DNA of 49,870 nucleotides from Cytophagales bacterium (GTDB lineage Bacteria; Bacteroidota; Bacteroidia; Cytophagales; Cyclobacteriaceae): NCBI GenBank assembly GCA_022360875.1, contig JAKSBZ010000149.1, positions 1 to 49,870 of the forward strand, read 5' to 3'. Shown piece by piece: positions 1 to 8,357 of this stretch (position 1 is its first letter; each line of letters starts with the position of its first letter). The notes under the pieces were generated by a model. It saw only the letters and a program-made list of their open reading frames with translations, ran no database searches and was not told where the DNA came from. The position numbers and the translations under genes were made by a program.

Positions 1-959
1 AGCTGGCCGGTCTGCTGCGGCGCGGCGGCGGTTTTCTTCTGTTGAGCTGTTTTGGCTGCTGGCTGAGCCGCCGGCGGTATGGTTCCCAGAATGCGGTGTT
101 TGAGTGTTCGGAATTCCAGCTCATCGAAGAGCGGTTCCAGCGCCTCTTTGTCCGGCCCTTGATATTTCAGACTTTCCTCGTCAAACTCCAAAGGCACATC
201 GGTATGTATTGTTGCCAGTTCTTTCGAGAGGAGCGCCTGTTCGCTGTTGGCTTCCACTTTTTCCTTTGCCTTGCCTTTCAGCTCGTGGGTATGCTCCAGC
301 AGGCCTTCCACAGTGCCGTAGGCTTTCAGATATTTCACAGCGGTTTTCGGACCCACGCCCGGCACTCCGGGAATATTGTCCGAAGCGTCGCCCATTAGCC
401 CGAGCAAGTCGCGAACCTGGTCAATTTCGTCAATATCGAATTTTTTCAGCACTTCATCCACGCCCAGAATGTCCACTTTGTTGCCCATGTAAGCGGGCTT
501 GTACAGGTAAACGTGTTCTTTCACCAGCTGCGCGTAGTCCTTGTCCGGAGTCATCATAAATACTTCGAAGCCTTTCTGCGCCGCCTTGTGGGCGAAAGTG
601 CCGATAATGTCGTCGGCTTCATAGCCGTCCAACTGCAGCACGGGGATGTTGAACGCCCGTACGATATCCTTAATCATCGGGACGGCAACCCGGATATCCT
701 CCGGAGTTTCCTCACGGTGAGCTTTGTATTCGGCGTAGCGCTCGTGCCGGAAAGTAGGCGCGGCCGTATCGAAGGCCACTCCTATGTGCGTGGGCTTTTC
801 TTTTCGGATAATCTCATGCAGCGAGTTGGTAAAGCCGAGCTGAGCGCCTGTGCTCAGCCCCTTCGAATTAACCCTTGGATTTTTGCTGAAGGCGAAATGC
901 GCGCGGTAAATCAGGGCCATGGCGTCCAACAAAAAAAGTTTTTTTTCGGGCTTGCTCAT
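1..959 (-). CDS. polA: DNA polymerase I, N-terminal 5' nuclease part (cut by window edge)
   Basis: Reading leftward from the ATG at 959-957, the protein begins MSKPEKKLFLLDAMALIYRA and stays open to the left edge, so only about 319 residues are visible. This part is the FEN1-like 5'-3' exonuclease domain of DNA polymerase I, which removes RNA primers and repair flaps. Visible family motifs are the first acidic/tyrosine motif (LDAMALIYRAHFAFS), YEADDIIGTF, and the helix-hairpin-helix stretch GLMGDASDNIPGVPGVGPKTA. After about residue 290 an alanine/glutamine-rich linker begins (PPAAQPAAKTAQQKK), which would lead into the 3'-5' exonuclease and polymerase domains outside the window. The start is set by the first ATG before the conserved N-terminus. 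Confidence 0.95.
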   Translation of the reverse strand, partial: MSKPEKKLFLLDAMALIYRAHFAFSKNPRVNSKGLSTGAQLGFTNSLHEIIRKEKPTHIGVAFDTAAPTFRHERYAEYKAHREETPEDIRVAVPMIKDIVRAFNIPVLQLDGYEADDIIGTFAHKAAQKGFEVFMMTPDKDYAQLVKEHVYLYKPAYMGNKVDILGVDEVLKKFDIDEIDQVRDLLGLMGDASDNIPGVPGVGPKTAVKYLKAYGTVEGLLEHTHELKGKAKEKVEANSEQALLSKELATIHTDVPLEFDEESLKYQGPDKEALEPLFDELEFRTLKHRILGTIPPAAQPAAKTAQQKKTAAAPQQTGQ

Positions 960-1181
960 CGTGTTCAAAAATTGACTGGTTCAAATAGGATGATTTTCAC
1001 CGGCCTGAAAAAGACAGGCCGTCATGCAATATAAGAAGATTCTGACTTTAGCCGCCGAAAAGATTTTTTTGCTTTGTGAAAAACGGAACAGGCCGTTCCA
1101 ATCTGCAGAGGTTTCGCTTGCTGAAGAGTCCGTAAACCTCCAGTTTCATGGGACGAAAACTGGAAGATTTTTATTTCGGCT

Positions 1182-1727
1182 TTAGCCCCGGGGAATGTCA
1201 AACAGGCTTTCTTCAAACTTTGCCAGACACTTAGTAAGCTTTTCATGTTCATCTTTGCTAAGTTTCTCCCCGCTCATTTGGTCGAAGTAGTTTCCAAGGC
1301 TGTAGCCGGTTACAATCTCCGCTCCCCAAAAAGGCATCAGTTTTTTGAGAATTGCCTGCGTGTTGGCACCTCCGAGCTTTCCCGGCGATGTGCTCAGCAG
1401 CATGACTTTCTTACCTCCTAAAAATTGTTTTTCCAGCATAGACACCCAGTCCAGTGTGTTTTTCAGCACGGCCGGCATATAGCCGTTGTGCTCCGGAACG
1501 GCAAGAATAAAAGCATCATGCGAATCAAAAAGAGTTTTCAGTTTTTTGATCGTTTCCGGCACGCCGTGGTCTTCTTTGTGGTCAATTCCGAATACCGGGG
1601 CGGGGTAGTCTCTGATATCGGCAAAAGTTACTTCATGACTGCGAACGTAGCGGAGAGCGTAGACAAGCAAGCGGCGATTAATGGACTGGGAGCTGTTGCT
1701 TCCCGCAAAGGCAAGTATTTTTTTCAT
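1182..1727 (-). CDS. NAD(P)H-dependent FMN reductase family protein
   Basis: This 181-residue protein has the flavodoxin-like fold of the NADPH-dependent FMN reductase family (SsuE/ChrR/azoreductase relatives). The flavin phosphate loop is seen near the N-terminus (LAFAGSNSSQSINRRL, about residues 6-21), followed by the family's PVYNHD-like segment (YPAPVFGIDHKEDHG) and the second flavin loop (AVPEHNGYMPAVLKNTLDWV, about 97-116). It is expected to reduce flavins or small electrophiles with NAD(P)H in the cytoplasm; the substrate cannot be told from sequence. It lies in the same direction as polA, 222 bases upstream of it, so co-transcription is possible but not shown. The start ATG directly precedes the first beta strand. 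Confidence 0.85.
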   Translation of the reverse strand: MKKILAFAGSNSSQSINRRLLVYALRYVRSHEVTFADIRDYPAPVFGIDHKEDHGVPETIKKLKTLFDSHDAFILAVPEHNGYMPAVLKNTLDWVSMLEKQFLGGKKVMLLSTSPGKLGGANTQAILKKLMPFWGAEIVTGYSLGNYFDQMSGEKLSKDEHEKLTKCLAKFEESLFDIPRG

Positions 1728-1893
1728 GGTCTGGTGTCTTAAGGGATACCGTTCGTGCCGTAGCCAGCTATACTTGTATAAGAAAATGTTTACACGGAAA
1801 ACATATTAAAAGAACAACTCTAAAAAAATTGGAAAAGAAGGCGGCTCATACCGATGTAGGTTTTTCAGCAATTAATTCCGGTTGCCTAAATAA

Positions 1894-2325
1894 TTACAGG
1901 TAAATGTTGTGAATAGTGTGGTTGCCTTCTGTGCGGGTTGTTTTCTCCCTGATTGTTTTAATCTTCCACCCTTCTTCGGTATTCAATAGCTCGTATTCAT
2001 ACTGGCCAAAGGAATGGTAGTAATCAGTTTGCGAATTGGAATAGCGGTAAGTTTCAAAATCACACAGACATACCGCCGCTTTTTTGTCTCCTTTTATCCG
2101 GTGGTTGAGATGCAAATGTTCGGTGTCCAGATCTTTCAGTGCCTGTTCCCGGCTTTTGGCAAACTCATTGGCTTGGTACAAATTTGACTTGGTTTTCTGA
2201 GGACTGACAAAATGAACATCAACTTGATCGGTCAGACAGGTCTTCACCACCAAGAAATTCTTCTTGTCATATGCTTCACAAAGGCGGCTGATGGTTTCCA
2301 GGATTTCTTCTTTATGCTCTTCCAT
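1894..2325 (-). CDS. NTF2/SnoaL-like fold protein, function unknown
   Basis: This 143-residue soluble protein begins with a helix (EEHKEEILETISRLCEAYDKKNF) and then alternates strands and short helices. Its end, a curved-sheet-like stretch (YYHSFGQYEYELLNTEEGWKIKTIREKT), is typical of the SnoaL/DUF4440 branch of the NTF2-like fold. No catalytic residues are obvious, and the family covers enzymes, binding proteins and immunity-like proteins, so no reaction is assigned. It is divergent from the effector-like gene that starts near 2733, with about 400 bases between them, and it is separated from the flavin reductase by about 165 bases. The fold assignment is from pattern only. Confidence 0.6.
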   Translation of the reverse strand: MEEHKEEILETISRLCEAYDKKNFLVVKTCLTDQVDVHFVSPQKTKSNLYQANEFAKSREQALKDLDTEHLHLNHRIKGDKKAAVCLCDFETYRYSNSQTDYYHSFGQYEYELLNTEEGWKIKTIREKTTRTEGNHTIHNIYL

Positions 2326-2732
2326 AACAGCAATATTTTTTTCTGAAAAAAATAAAGTCTAAAAAAATGAATGCAAAATTCATTTCTTTGTTTTTTCTCA
2401 AGAATGCGGACAGGTAACACACCTGTTCAAGATGCAAAAAATCGATTGGTATTTTCCGATTTATTCCTTAAACAGAACATCATACGAAAATGTCAGGCTT
2501 TGCTCAAGAAAGCAGTCCTTGAAGATATTTGAAATATAACATATAAGAGCTTAAATGGGAAGAAAAAAGTAAAAATATAGCTTTTCGGATGGCTTAAGTT
2601 GGTGAATGGTTTTTCATAGGCGACAAACCGTTCAGCGTGCCGGCAGCCTGGCAAATTCCTACTTGGCTTTATGATTGCTCCCGACAGAAAGACGCCGAAG
2701 TGCTGTTCTGGTCAAAAAAAACTGGCAGCTGC
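2326..2732. other. Divergent intergenic region with two short inverted repeats
   Basis: About 400 AT-rich bases separate the leftward NTF2-like gene and the rightward effector-like gene. ATGAAT and ATTCAT form a short inverted repeat near 2367-2383, and ACAGGT-aacac-ACCTGT lies at 2410-2426. The second could be a dimeric regulator's operator. Translation in the effector frame is open back to a GTG at 2637, but that leader has no features and the ATG at 2733 is preferred. I see no RNA gene or other coding signal here. Confidence 0.4.
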
Positions 2733-4637
2733 ATGCAAACATTTTTGCCTAAACGAAAGTGGGCTCTTTCACCAAAAGCAAAAAAAACGAAAGGAAAAGC
2801 CAAGTCTCCGCCGGTGCAGTGCTACCGCCTGCTCGAACCGGAAGATTACTGCCCAGGAGAAAAGGGAGCTGTTTTTATTCGGCAAAAATGGTTGCAGAAC
2901 CGCTTAACCAAATCCGTGCGGACATTTGACTCCAGCGGTTCGGGAACAGAACAAAACATCCCTTTTATACCTGAGAATAACCCTGCACAGCACCAACATG
3001 CCGAGCTGCCCCGCCTGAAGGTATCGGAAAACCTTGATCTGGCCCTGGAAGAGCCGAATTTGTCCTACGTCTTTTATGCATCAGAGCAGAAAATTGAAGA
3101 CAGCAACCGGATATTGGAAAACAGCAAGTCACGCATTCGCCTGGCCAGGCAGGAGCAGTCTATAATCCTGCATTATTTCCTGTCGAGTCCCGAGCTATGG
3201 ATGGTAAAGATCCTTTACAATGGGAAACCGGCAGAAGAAATCGGCAACTCCTCCGAATGCATCTTCTTTATGCACGACATACTGAGCATCCCCCAAAAAC
3301 AAAATTTAGTAGCGCACTTCAGATTCCCGGACGGCACAGAGCTTGAAGAAAACTTTCATTCCCGCGAATCCGCCGACAGCCTTGCTATTCGGGTTTTTGC
3401 GGCTATGGGACAGGAAGAATTTCTTTCTCCCTCTACAACAGCCTACCACTTTCCGCAAGACGAAGTATCTCTGAGCTTTAAGAAAGCAAAAAAAATAAAA
3501 AAGGGCTTTGAAGCACTTCCTCAGGCTGTTGCTTATAGACAAGCCGAGCACCTGGGGATTAACCGGTATGCCAATCCGAAAATAGGCGAAGGCTTTTCGA
3601 TTTACTCCGGCAATGCCGTTGAAAAGGCATTTTACAGCAAATATGCGCCGTCCAATAACTTTGAAGAGCTATTTAAGGAAACGATGGCCATGGGCACATT
3701 AAAAAACCGATCAGAAACAATCTACTACCCCTGGCAGTTCCAGTTCGCCGGTGTAATCGCGAAAAGCGACTACGACTTCATTACACTGGAAAACGTGCAC
3801 CAGCAGTCTGAAATGATGTCTAAATTAGCTGTCTCATTTTACCGCCTGTACAAAAGCATCCCAATCCTCCGCGAATTGGTCAATGAACTAAGCACGCAAA
3901 ACCCGTATTTCAGAATTGACAAAAGCAACACCAGCGTTTTTGAATATCTGGAACGGCTCATCCCCTTTCTGCTTCGCTCGGACAGGATAGGACCAGCCAT
4001 AAAAAATGAACTGATCCCTCTCTGGAAACAAAAAACTCATTTTTTTCAAATTCCTGAAAACCGGCTGTTCTTCCTGAACATGTACGGCAACAAACCCGGA
4101 CAAAGCTTCCATGAGTACTACGAACACCAGATTGCTTCCCCGGCTGTTACGGTAGTTGTAAAAGATTCGCTGCGCAAATGGAAAGACTCGGCTGCCCTCA
4201 GGCTTGAGCAAGTCGAAAAAGATTTGTTAGAGCTTTATAAAAGCGGAGATTTCATTCAGTACCAGGGAACTCCGATTGATCAGATATTCTCGGCCGAGCT
4301 GGACGAACTGTCAGCGACTATTCGGCCAAGGCTGGCAACTGAAAATTATCCGGCCCAGATTAGAGAATGGACAGAATGCTTTGAAGCCTCTGCCTTTATG
4401 ATGCTCCGGAAACAGTTTGGCCTTTTGTATTTTTTGCTGGCCCAAGACCACCCCCGGTATTTTCATGAAACCTTTGATTTAGGCAATTCGGACCTTGACT
4501 ATTTACAGTCAAAAATTCTGCATTTCGTCCATGGGCAGTGGCATCCGGAAAGAGCACATGAACTGGAAAGGCTGAGTGAGTTCACAGAAAAAATGAGCAA
4601 GCTGGCCGAGAAATACCGAAGAGTTTGCTCCTCTTAG
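2733..4637 (+). CDS. Effector-like protein 1 (eCIS-cargo-type leader, papain-like-motif domain)
   Basis: No named family could be assigned. The protein (634 residues from the ATG at 2733; a GTG at 2637 would add 32) starts with a basic leader, MQTFLPKRKWALSPKAKKTK, followed by P27-V-Q. The other effector-like proteins in this window share this arrangement. A central segment (about residues 273-355) reads GINRYANPKIGEGFSIYSG, then WQFQFAGVIAKSDYDFITLE, and about residue 447 onward reads LNMYGNKPGQSFHE. From memory, this trio recurs in Bacteroidota and cyanobacterial proteins with eCIS-core (DUF4157) partners. There the second motif usually has a histidine (FH-x-A) where this protein has Q, so the active site may be lost. 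The remainder is helical. It has no signal peptide or membrane segment. The start at 2733 is chosen because it places the P-V-Q motif at a distance like that in the paralogues. The DUF6122 gene begins 33 bases downstream. Confidence 0.75.
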   Translation: MQTFLPKRKWALSPKAKKTKGKAKSPPVQCYRLLEPEDYCPGEKGAVFIRQKWLQNRLTKSVRTFDSSGSGTEQNIPFIPENNPAQHQHAELPRLKVSENLDLALEEPNLSYVFYASEQKIEDSNRILENSKSRIRLARQEQSIILHYFLSSPELWMVKILYNGKPAEEIGNSSECIFFMHDILSIPQKQNLVAHFRFPDGTELEENFHSRESADSLAIRVFAAMGQEEFLSPSTTAYHFPQDEVSLSFKKAKKIKKGFEALPQAVAYRQAEHLGINRYANPKIGEGFSIYSGNAVEKAFYSKYAPSNNFEELFKETMAMGTLKNRSETIYYPWQFQFAGVIAKSDYDFITLENVHQQSEMMSKLAVSFYRLYKSIPILRELVNELSTQNPYFRIDKSNTSVFEYLERLIPFLLRSDRIGPAIKNELIPLWKQKTHFFQIPENRLFFLNMYGNKPGQSFHEYYEHQIASPAVTVVVKDSLRKWKDSAALRLEQVEKDLLELYKSGDFIQYQGTPIDQIFSAELDELSATIRPRLATENYPAQIREWTECFEASAFMMLRKQFGLLYFLLAQDHPRYFHETFDLGNSDLDYLQSKILHFVHGQWHPERAHELERLSEFTEKMSKLAEKYRRVCSS

Positions 4638-4670
4638 TTTTCAGCCTTAGTTTTGCCGAAAACTCAACTT

Positions 4671-5036
4671 ATGCTGCAGCCTGTCATTCATTACGGCCTC
4701 CACTTCATCGCGCCGCTAGGTCTTTCTTTTCTTTTTTTCAGAGAAAATCTTTGGAAAGCTTATGCTGTTATGCTGGCAAGCATGATCGTGGACGCCGATC
4801 ATTTGCTTGCCTCACCTGTTTTTGATCCCGGCCGCTGCAGCATCGGCTACCATCCGCTTCATACGCTTTATGCCATTGGCGCATACCTTTTGCTTTTGAT
4901 TTTTTGGAAAAAAAAATACAGCCGCATGCTCATGACCGGCCTTTTGTTTCACATGGCTACCGACATGACTGACTGCCTGCTTATGTTTCAGGACTGCAGC
5001 GCTTGCAGCGAGGCGTTTATAAAACACCTTTTCTGA
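4671..5036 (+). CDS. DUF6122 family membrane protein
   Basis: This 121-residue polytopic inner-membrane protein has about four hydrophobic helices. It matches the DUF6122 pattern common in Bacteroidota, which is related to the YdjM-type membrane-bound hydrolases. The marks are HYGLHFIAPLGLSFLFF at the start, MLASMIVDADHLLASPVFDP, CSIGYHPLHT and the final GLLFHMATDMTDC. The conserved histidines and aspartates (H-x3-H, D-x-DH, HPLH, H-x3-TD) suggest a metal site, but no activity is known. The ATG at 4671 is preferred over an upstream TTG because the conserved motif starts at once. The next gene begins 2 bases after its stop, so the two are probably co-transcribed. Confidence 0.85.
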   Translation: MLQPVIHYGLHFIAPLGLSFLFFRENLWKAYAVMLASMIVDADHLLASPVFDPGRCSIGYHPLHTLYAIGAYLLLLIFWKKKYSRMLMTGLLFHMATDMTDCLLMFQDCSACSEAFIKHLF

Positions 5037-5038
5037 CA

Positions 5039-5713
5039 ATGAAAATCAAATCTCTTAAGCTTCTCACAAAAAATATCCGTGCACAAAAAGCATTTTATAT
5101 TCATCAACTGGGCGCTGAGCTGATTGATGAAAATAAGACAAGCTTTCAGATCCGCGTCGGAAGAACAGAGTTAACATTTTGTCAGTCAGAGAACGCTCAT
5201 CCGTACCACGCCGCTTTCAATGTTCCCTCCAATCATTCCCGCTTGCTCGTTCCGTGGCTGAAGAAGAAGAACATTGCCGTTCAGCCGCTGCACAATGAAG
5301 AGCTGGTGGATTTCAGGAACTGGAATGCCCATTCCGTTTATTTTTACGACGCTGACCAGAACATTATGGAATTCATTGCCCGCCACGATTTGGCATCTTC
5401 CAGCTCATCGGTTTTCGATGCCGCGCAATGGCTTTCCGTTTCAGAGATCGGCATGCCTGTCCGCCGCATCGAGCAATGCGCCAGCCAGCTAAGCAGGGAA
5501 ATAGGCTTTCCGGTATACGATGCCGTCGGAGACTCTTTTCTGGCGCTCGGAGACCCGGAAGGCCTGCTGATTGTCATCGACTCTGAAAAGAAGCACTGGC
5601 TTCCAAACGGCGACGCTGCCTTGCCGGCGGATTTTTCAGCAATTATCGAACAGAACGGAAAGTCTTTCCAACTGGATTTTCGCAACGGAACTCTTCATAC
5701 GGATGCTATGTAA
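5039..5713 (+). CDS. VOC family (glyoxalase/dioxygenase-like) protein
   Basis: This 224-residue protein shows two halves of the vicinal-oxygen-chelate fold. The first half carries the paired-strand pattern LKLLTKNIRAQKAFYIHQLG, a candidate metal-ligand histidine in PYHAAFNVP, a further histidine in NAHSVYFYD, and the glutamate of NIMEFIAR. The second half (about 135-224) is more diverged (LSVSEIGMPVRRIEQCASQL, then LGDPEGLLIVIDSEK) and probably mainly structural. The family includes glyoxalase I, extradiol dioxygenases and resistance proteins; no substrate can be named. The ATG lies 2 bases after the stop of the DUF6122 gene, implying translational coupling. Confidence 0.82.
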   Translation: MKIKSLKLLTKNIRAQKAFYIHQLGAELIDENKTSFQIRVGRTELTFCQSENAHPYHAAFNVPSNHSRLLVPWLKKKNIAVQPLHNEELVDFRNWNAHSVYFYDADQNIMEFIARHDLASSSSSVFDAAQWLSVSEIGMPVRRIEQCASQLSREIGFPVYDAVGDSFLALGDPEGLLIVIDSEKKHWLPNGDAALPADFSAIIEQNGKSFQLDFRNGTLHTDAM

Positions 5714-5787
5714 GCGTCCCGTTAAACAAGACCGTTGATTCAGCGGCATAGCCAATCAACTTAAGTGCAAATTTTCTTTTCAGCAAA

Positions 5788-6435
5788 CTAACTTTCAGTC
5801 ACTTTTTTCATCGCCATTTTCACTGCATGGTCAGCTGTTCGGGTGGTTTCCGGCAAGCGATAAGAAGAGCAAAGGTGAAAAACCCACCTGCATGCGGCGG
5901 GCAAATCGATCTTATGGCCGACGGAGACAAAAACAGGATTCACATTTTCCTGTGTCCGCAGCACTCTCCCTATGATCTCTTCCTGATCATACAGATTGGA
6001 ATAAGCTCCTTTTTCCGAACCAGGCATTTCAAACTCGCCGATCAGCCGTTTCTTGGCGCAGCCTATAGCCGGAATATCCAGCTCTACTCCTAAATGGCAA
6101 GCCAAACCGAATCTCCTCGGATGCGCATATCCTTGCCCGTCGCAAACGATTAAATCCGGCTTTTGAGTCAGTTTCTTAAAAGCCTTCAGCACTGGAGGCA
6201 GTTCGCGAAAAGAAAACAGTCCGGGAATGTAGGGAAAAGACACTTTTTCCGAATGCACCGCCGTCTCCAATAAAGTCAAGGTACCGGCCTCCAGAAGCGT
6301 AATCGCCGCAATCACCTTCTCCCCGTTTTTTTCATAGGCGACATCCACACCCGCTATAATTTTTACTTCGCCCAGCTCATCTTCAAAAATCACCTTTTCT
6401 GCCAGCTCCTTTTGCAGTTCAAAATATTTATCCAT
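5788..6435 (-). CDS. nfi: Endonuclease V (deoxyinosine 3' endonuclease)
   Basis: This 215-residue protein is endonuclease V, which nicks DNA one phosphodiester bond 3' to deoxyinosine and so starts repair of deaminated adenine. The metal-binding acidic residues are visible as D31 (AGVDVAY), E78 (PYIPGLFSFRE) and D99 (CDGQGYAHPRRFGLACHLG). The PYIPG wedge and the AKKRLIGEF strand are also present. Its ATG starts directly after the stop of the upstream DUF434 gene with no spacer (TAG then ATG on the minus strand), so the two are translationally coupled. The length is normal for the bacterial family. Confidence 0.96.
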   Translation of the reverse strand: MDKYFELQKELAEKVIFEDELGEVKIIAGVDVAYEKNGEKVIAAITLLEAGTLTLLETAVHSEKVSFPYIPGLFSFRELPPVLKAFKKLTQKPDLIVCDGQGYAHPRRFGLACHLGVELDIPAIGCAKKRLIGEFEMPGSEKGAYSNLYDQEEIIGRVLRTQENVNPVFVSVGHKIDLPAACRWVFHLCSSYRLPETTRTADHAVKMAMKKVTES

Positions 6436-7155
6436 CTATCTCAAGTCAACCAGCCAAGGTTCTTTTACAAAGTTGTCGATCATATAAGCCGTCAGGTTCA
6501 ACCACTGGCTGGCCCGGTCAAGCACCCAGCTGTCGGAAGAAAGAGCGACCCAGTCTTCAGCCTGAGCAAGATATTTGTCAGGATTGAAGTCCAGAATCAC
6601 CTCCCAGTTCCAGTCATTCTGCCTGCACAGCTCTTCGATAAATTGCCGAAGCCTGCCGCTGTTGGACACCGGCTGATCAAACACCCACAGTACCTTTTCA
6701 GGCTGAAACTCCTCAAAAGCCCTGGAAAACAACTCCAAAGCCGGAACCGTTTCCTCTACTTTCCGATAAGTGCTGTGCACGCTCGCAATATCCCGGTAAC
6801 AGCCGTCCACCCCGACAAAAATCGGCGCCCGGGACAAAGCCGCTTCCAGAACAATCAGCTGATTGTAGCCGTCCAGCATGATTTTTTTGCCTTTTGCCTG
6901 CTCCAGCGACAAACATCGCTTCGTCCGGTCCTGCAGTTGCGCTTCGCCGCAAGCCGAGTGGGCAATCGCCTTTCGCTGCCGTTCGGTAAAGCGATAGCGG
7001 TCTCCGACTAACTTTAAAGCAGACTGCGGATTGTAATCTCTGGAAATCAAATAACTCAAATCCGCCAAGGCCTTTTGCAATCGGGGCAATGCTTTGGCAG
7101 AAAAAAAATGGCGGTCTTTCGGGTTAGCTCCCCGATGATTCTGTTTATGAGGCAT
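6436..7155 (-). CDS. DUF434 / DUF5616 family protein
   Basis: This 239-residue protein fits the DUF434 family. It has an N-terminal helix-rich part with LPRLQKALADLSYLISRDYN and SALKLVGDRYRFTERQRKAI, followed by a nucleotide-binding-like alpha/beta part (MLDGYNQLIVLEAALSRAPI, VGVDGCYRDI, VLWVFDQPVSNSGRLRQFIE). The second part, with conserved D in LDGYN, VDGCYRD and FDQP, resembles a PIN/Toprim-like acidic site, but the activity is unknown. The ATG at 7155 is preferred; an in-frame TTG at 7182 lies nine codons upstream. It is directly coupled to nfi, which suggests a role in DNA or RNA maintenance. Confidence 0.83.
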   Translation of the reverse strand: MPHKQNHRGANPKDRHFFSAKALPRLQKALADLSYLISRDYNPQSALKLVGDRYRFTERQRKAIAHSACGEAQLQDRTKRCLSLEQAKGKKIMLDGYNQLIVLEAALSRAPIFVGVDGCYRDIASVHSTYRKVEETVPALELFSRAFEEFQPEKVLWVFDQPVSNSGRLRQFIEELCRQNDWNWEVILDFNPDKYLAQAEDWVALSSDSWVLDRASQWLNLTAYMIDNFVKEPWLVDLR

Positions 7156-7433
7156 TAAAGTATTGTGCTGTTTATTTTGCAAAAAATTAAAAAAATCGTT
7201 CTTCCCGAGTCTTATAAAATACTTCGTGAACTTCCTCGGGCAAGTAATATTGCTGCTTTGGATTCACTCCGAAAGGTAAAAAATGTCTGAATTAAATATT
7301 TAAAATTGTTCAAAATTTCAATCATTCAGCAGCAAGCAAAAAAGTTTTCCATCAAATGGAACAAATACCTTCGCTTTTGAAAGCTGAAAACAATAGCTGC
7401 TCTGTTGGCAATATATTGGGTTTGAAGAATAAT

Positions 7434-8357
7434 ATGTACGAGTTTCCAGCCAGGCCAGAACATACGGGAAAGCGAAGCAAAACCAGCCGCCGCGGATCAG
7501 CCAGAAAGCCCCCGGAAGAGAGGCCTGTGCAGCTGATGATGCTGCCGGGAGACTTTATCTGGAAAATGCGGGGAAAAGAAGAAGACGAGCTTGTTAAGCA
7601 TATCGAAGCCAAGCTTACAGCTTACCACAGCTGTCTGGAAAAAGAAGCAGAACTGTCTGGGCACCGTTCGGATGCAGCTGCCAGCGACGCGGGAAAAACG
7701 TTCGATTCGGCTTTCGCCAAGCTTCGAAAGACAACTTATCATTTGCTGTATGAAATTGAACAGCTGGTTTTACACAAAATTGTCAGCTCGAAAATACAGC
7801 CCGAAAATTCGGAATCTATCGGCGATCTTCGCCCTTTCCTTCACATTCTCGAAGACGTTCAGAATGAAAGGCTGCTGTTGCTGCAAAAGTATGTTCATGA
7901 GTTTCCTCCGCATTTCGGCGCTCATTGGGGAAAATTATCGGGATCCGCTTCAATCGGCCCTGAAGATATACAGGCAATATGGAAAAAACAGAAAGAGGGT
8001 TTTCTTATTCGGCCGGTTAATCCAACAGGAGAAGGCGCGGACAAAACCTTCGGGTACTTCATCGACAGCTTGGTCGGGGAGCTGCTCTCTTACGAAACCG
8101 GAAGGCTCATGCTGAAGGAGGCCTGTGGCTTTTGCAGCTCCAGGCGGCCTGTTATTTATTTTCAGAAGACTAAGGAAGACGGCAAAAACATCGAGCTGGA
8201 GGTGCAGGGAGAAGAAGGTTTCGACCGGAGTTTTTTTGCCAAATTTCCGTATCCTTATCACGCCCACAGGCGGTTTAGGTTTCACACCGTCAAAAGTTCT
8301 TTTTTGGAAAGAAAAGCGAACACAGTCTGGTGCCTTTTCCTCCGGTTCTTTATCTAG
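7434..8357 (+). CDS. N-terminal fragment: basic leader, P-V-Q motif, helical domain, start of M91-like domain
   Basis: From the ATG at 7434 the fragment starts MYEFPARPEHTGKRSKTSRR and reaches RPVQLMM at residues 30-36. An alternative ATG at 7356 would add 26 residues. A helical region follows (about 50-155: HIEAKLTAYHSCLEKE, FAKLRKTTYHLLYEIEQLV, DLRPFLHILEDVQNERLLL), which I recall as the usual linker in eCIS cargo. The start of an M91-like domain is at about 210-235 (SLVGELLSYETGRLMLKEA). The last roughly 18 codons before the TAG at 8355-8357 (WCLFLRFFI) have no family character and are probably read out of frame. Confidence 0.6.
   Translation: MYEFPARPEHTGKRSKTSRRGSARKPPEERPVQLMMLPGDFIWKMRGKEEDELVKHIEAKLTAYHSCLEKEAELSGHRSDAAASDAGKTFDSAFAKLRKTTYHLLYEIEQLVLHKIVSSKIQPENSESIGDLRPFLHILEDVQNERLLLLQKYVHEFPPHFGAHWGKLSGSASIGPEDIQAIWKKQKEGFLIRPVNPTGEGADKTFGYFIDSLVGELLSYETGRLMLKEACGFCSSRRPVIYFQKTKEDGKNIELEVQGEEGFDRSFFAKFPYPYHAHRRFRFHTVKSSFLERKANTVWCLFLRFFI

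Noticed and set aside
1001-1021. Hairpin CGGCCTG/CAGGCCG near the polA start as a terminator
   Set aside because: No T-rich tail on either strand in the right position; left uncalled.
42-1034. Open frames on the plus strand across the left end
   Set aside because: They lie antisense to polA and have no family character; polA is the coding strand.
2637-2732. Upstream GTG start for effector-like protein 1
   Set aside because: The extra 32 residues show no pattern, and the P-V-Q motif would then lie at residue 59 rather than the 27-49 seen in the set; 2733 is preferred.
8330-8357. Two separate genes with a 28-base overlap
   Set aside because: Motif order continues across the overlap as one domain, so a frameshift in one gene explains more; kept as the alternative.
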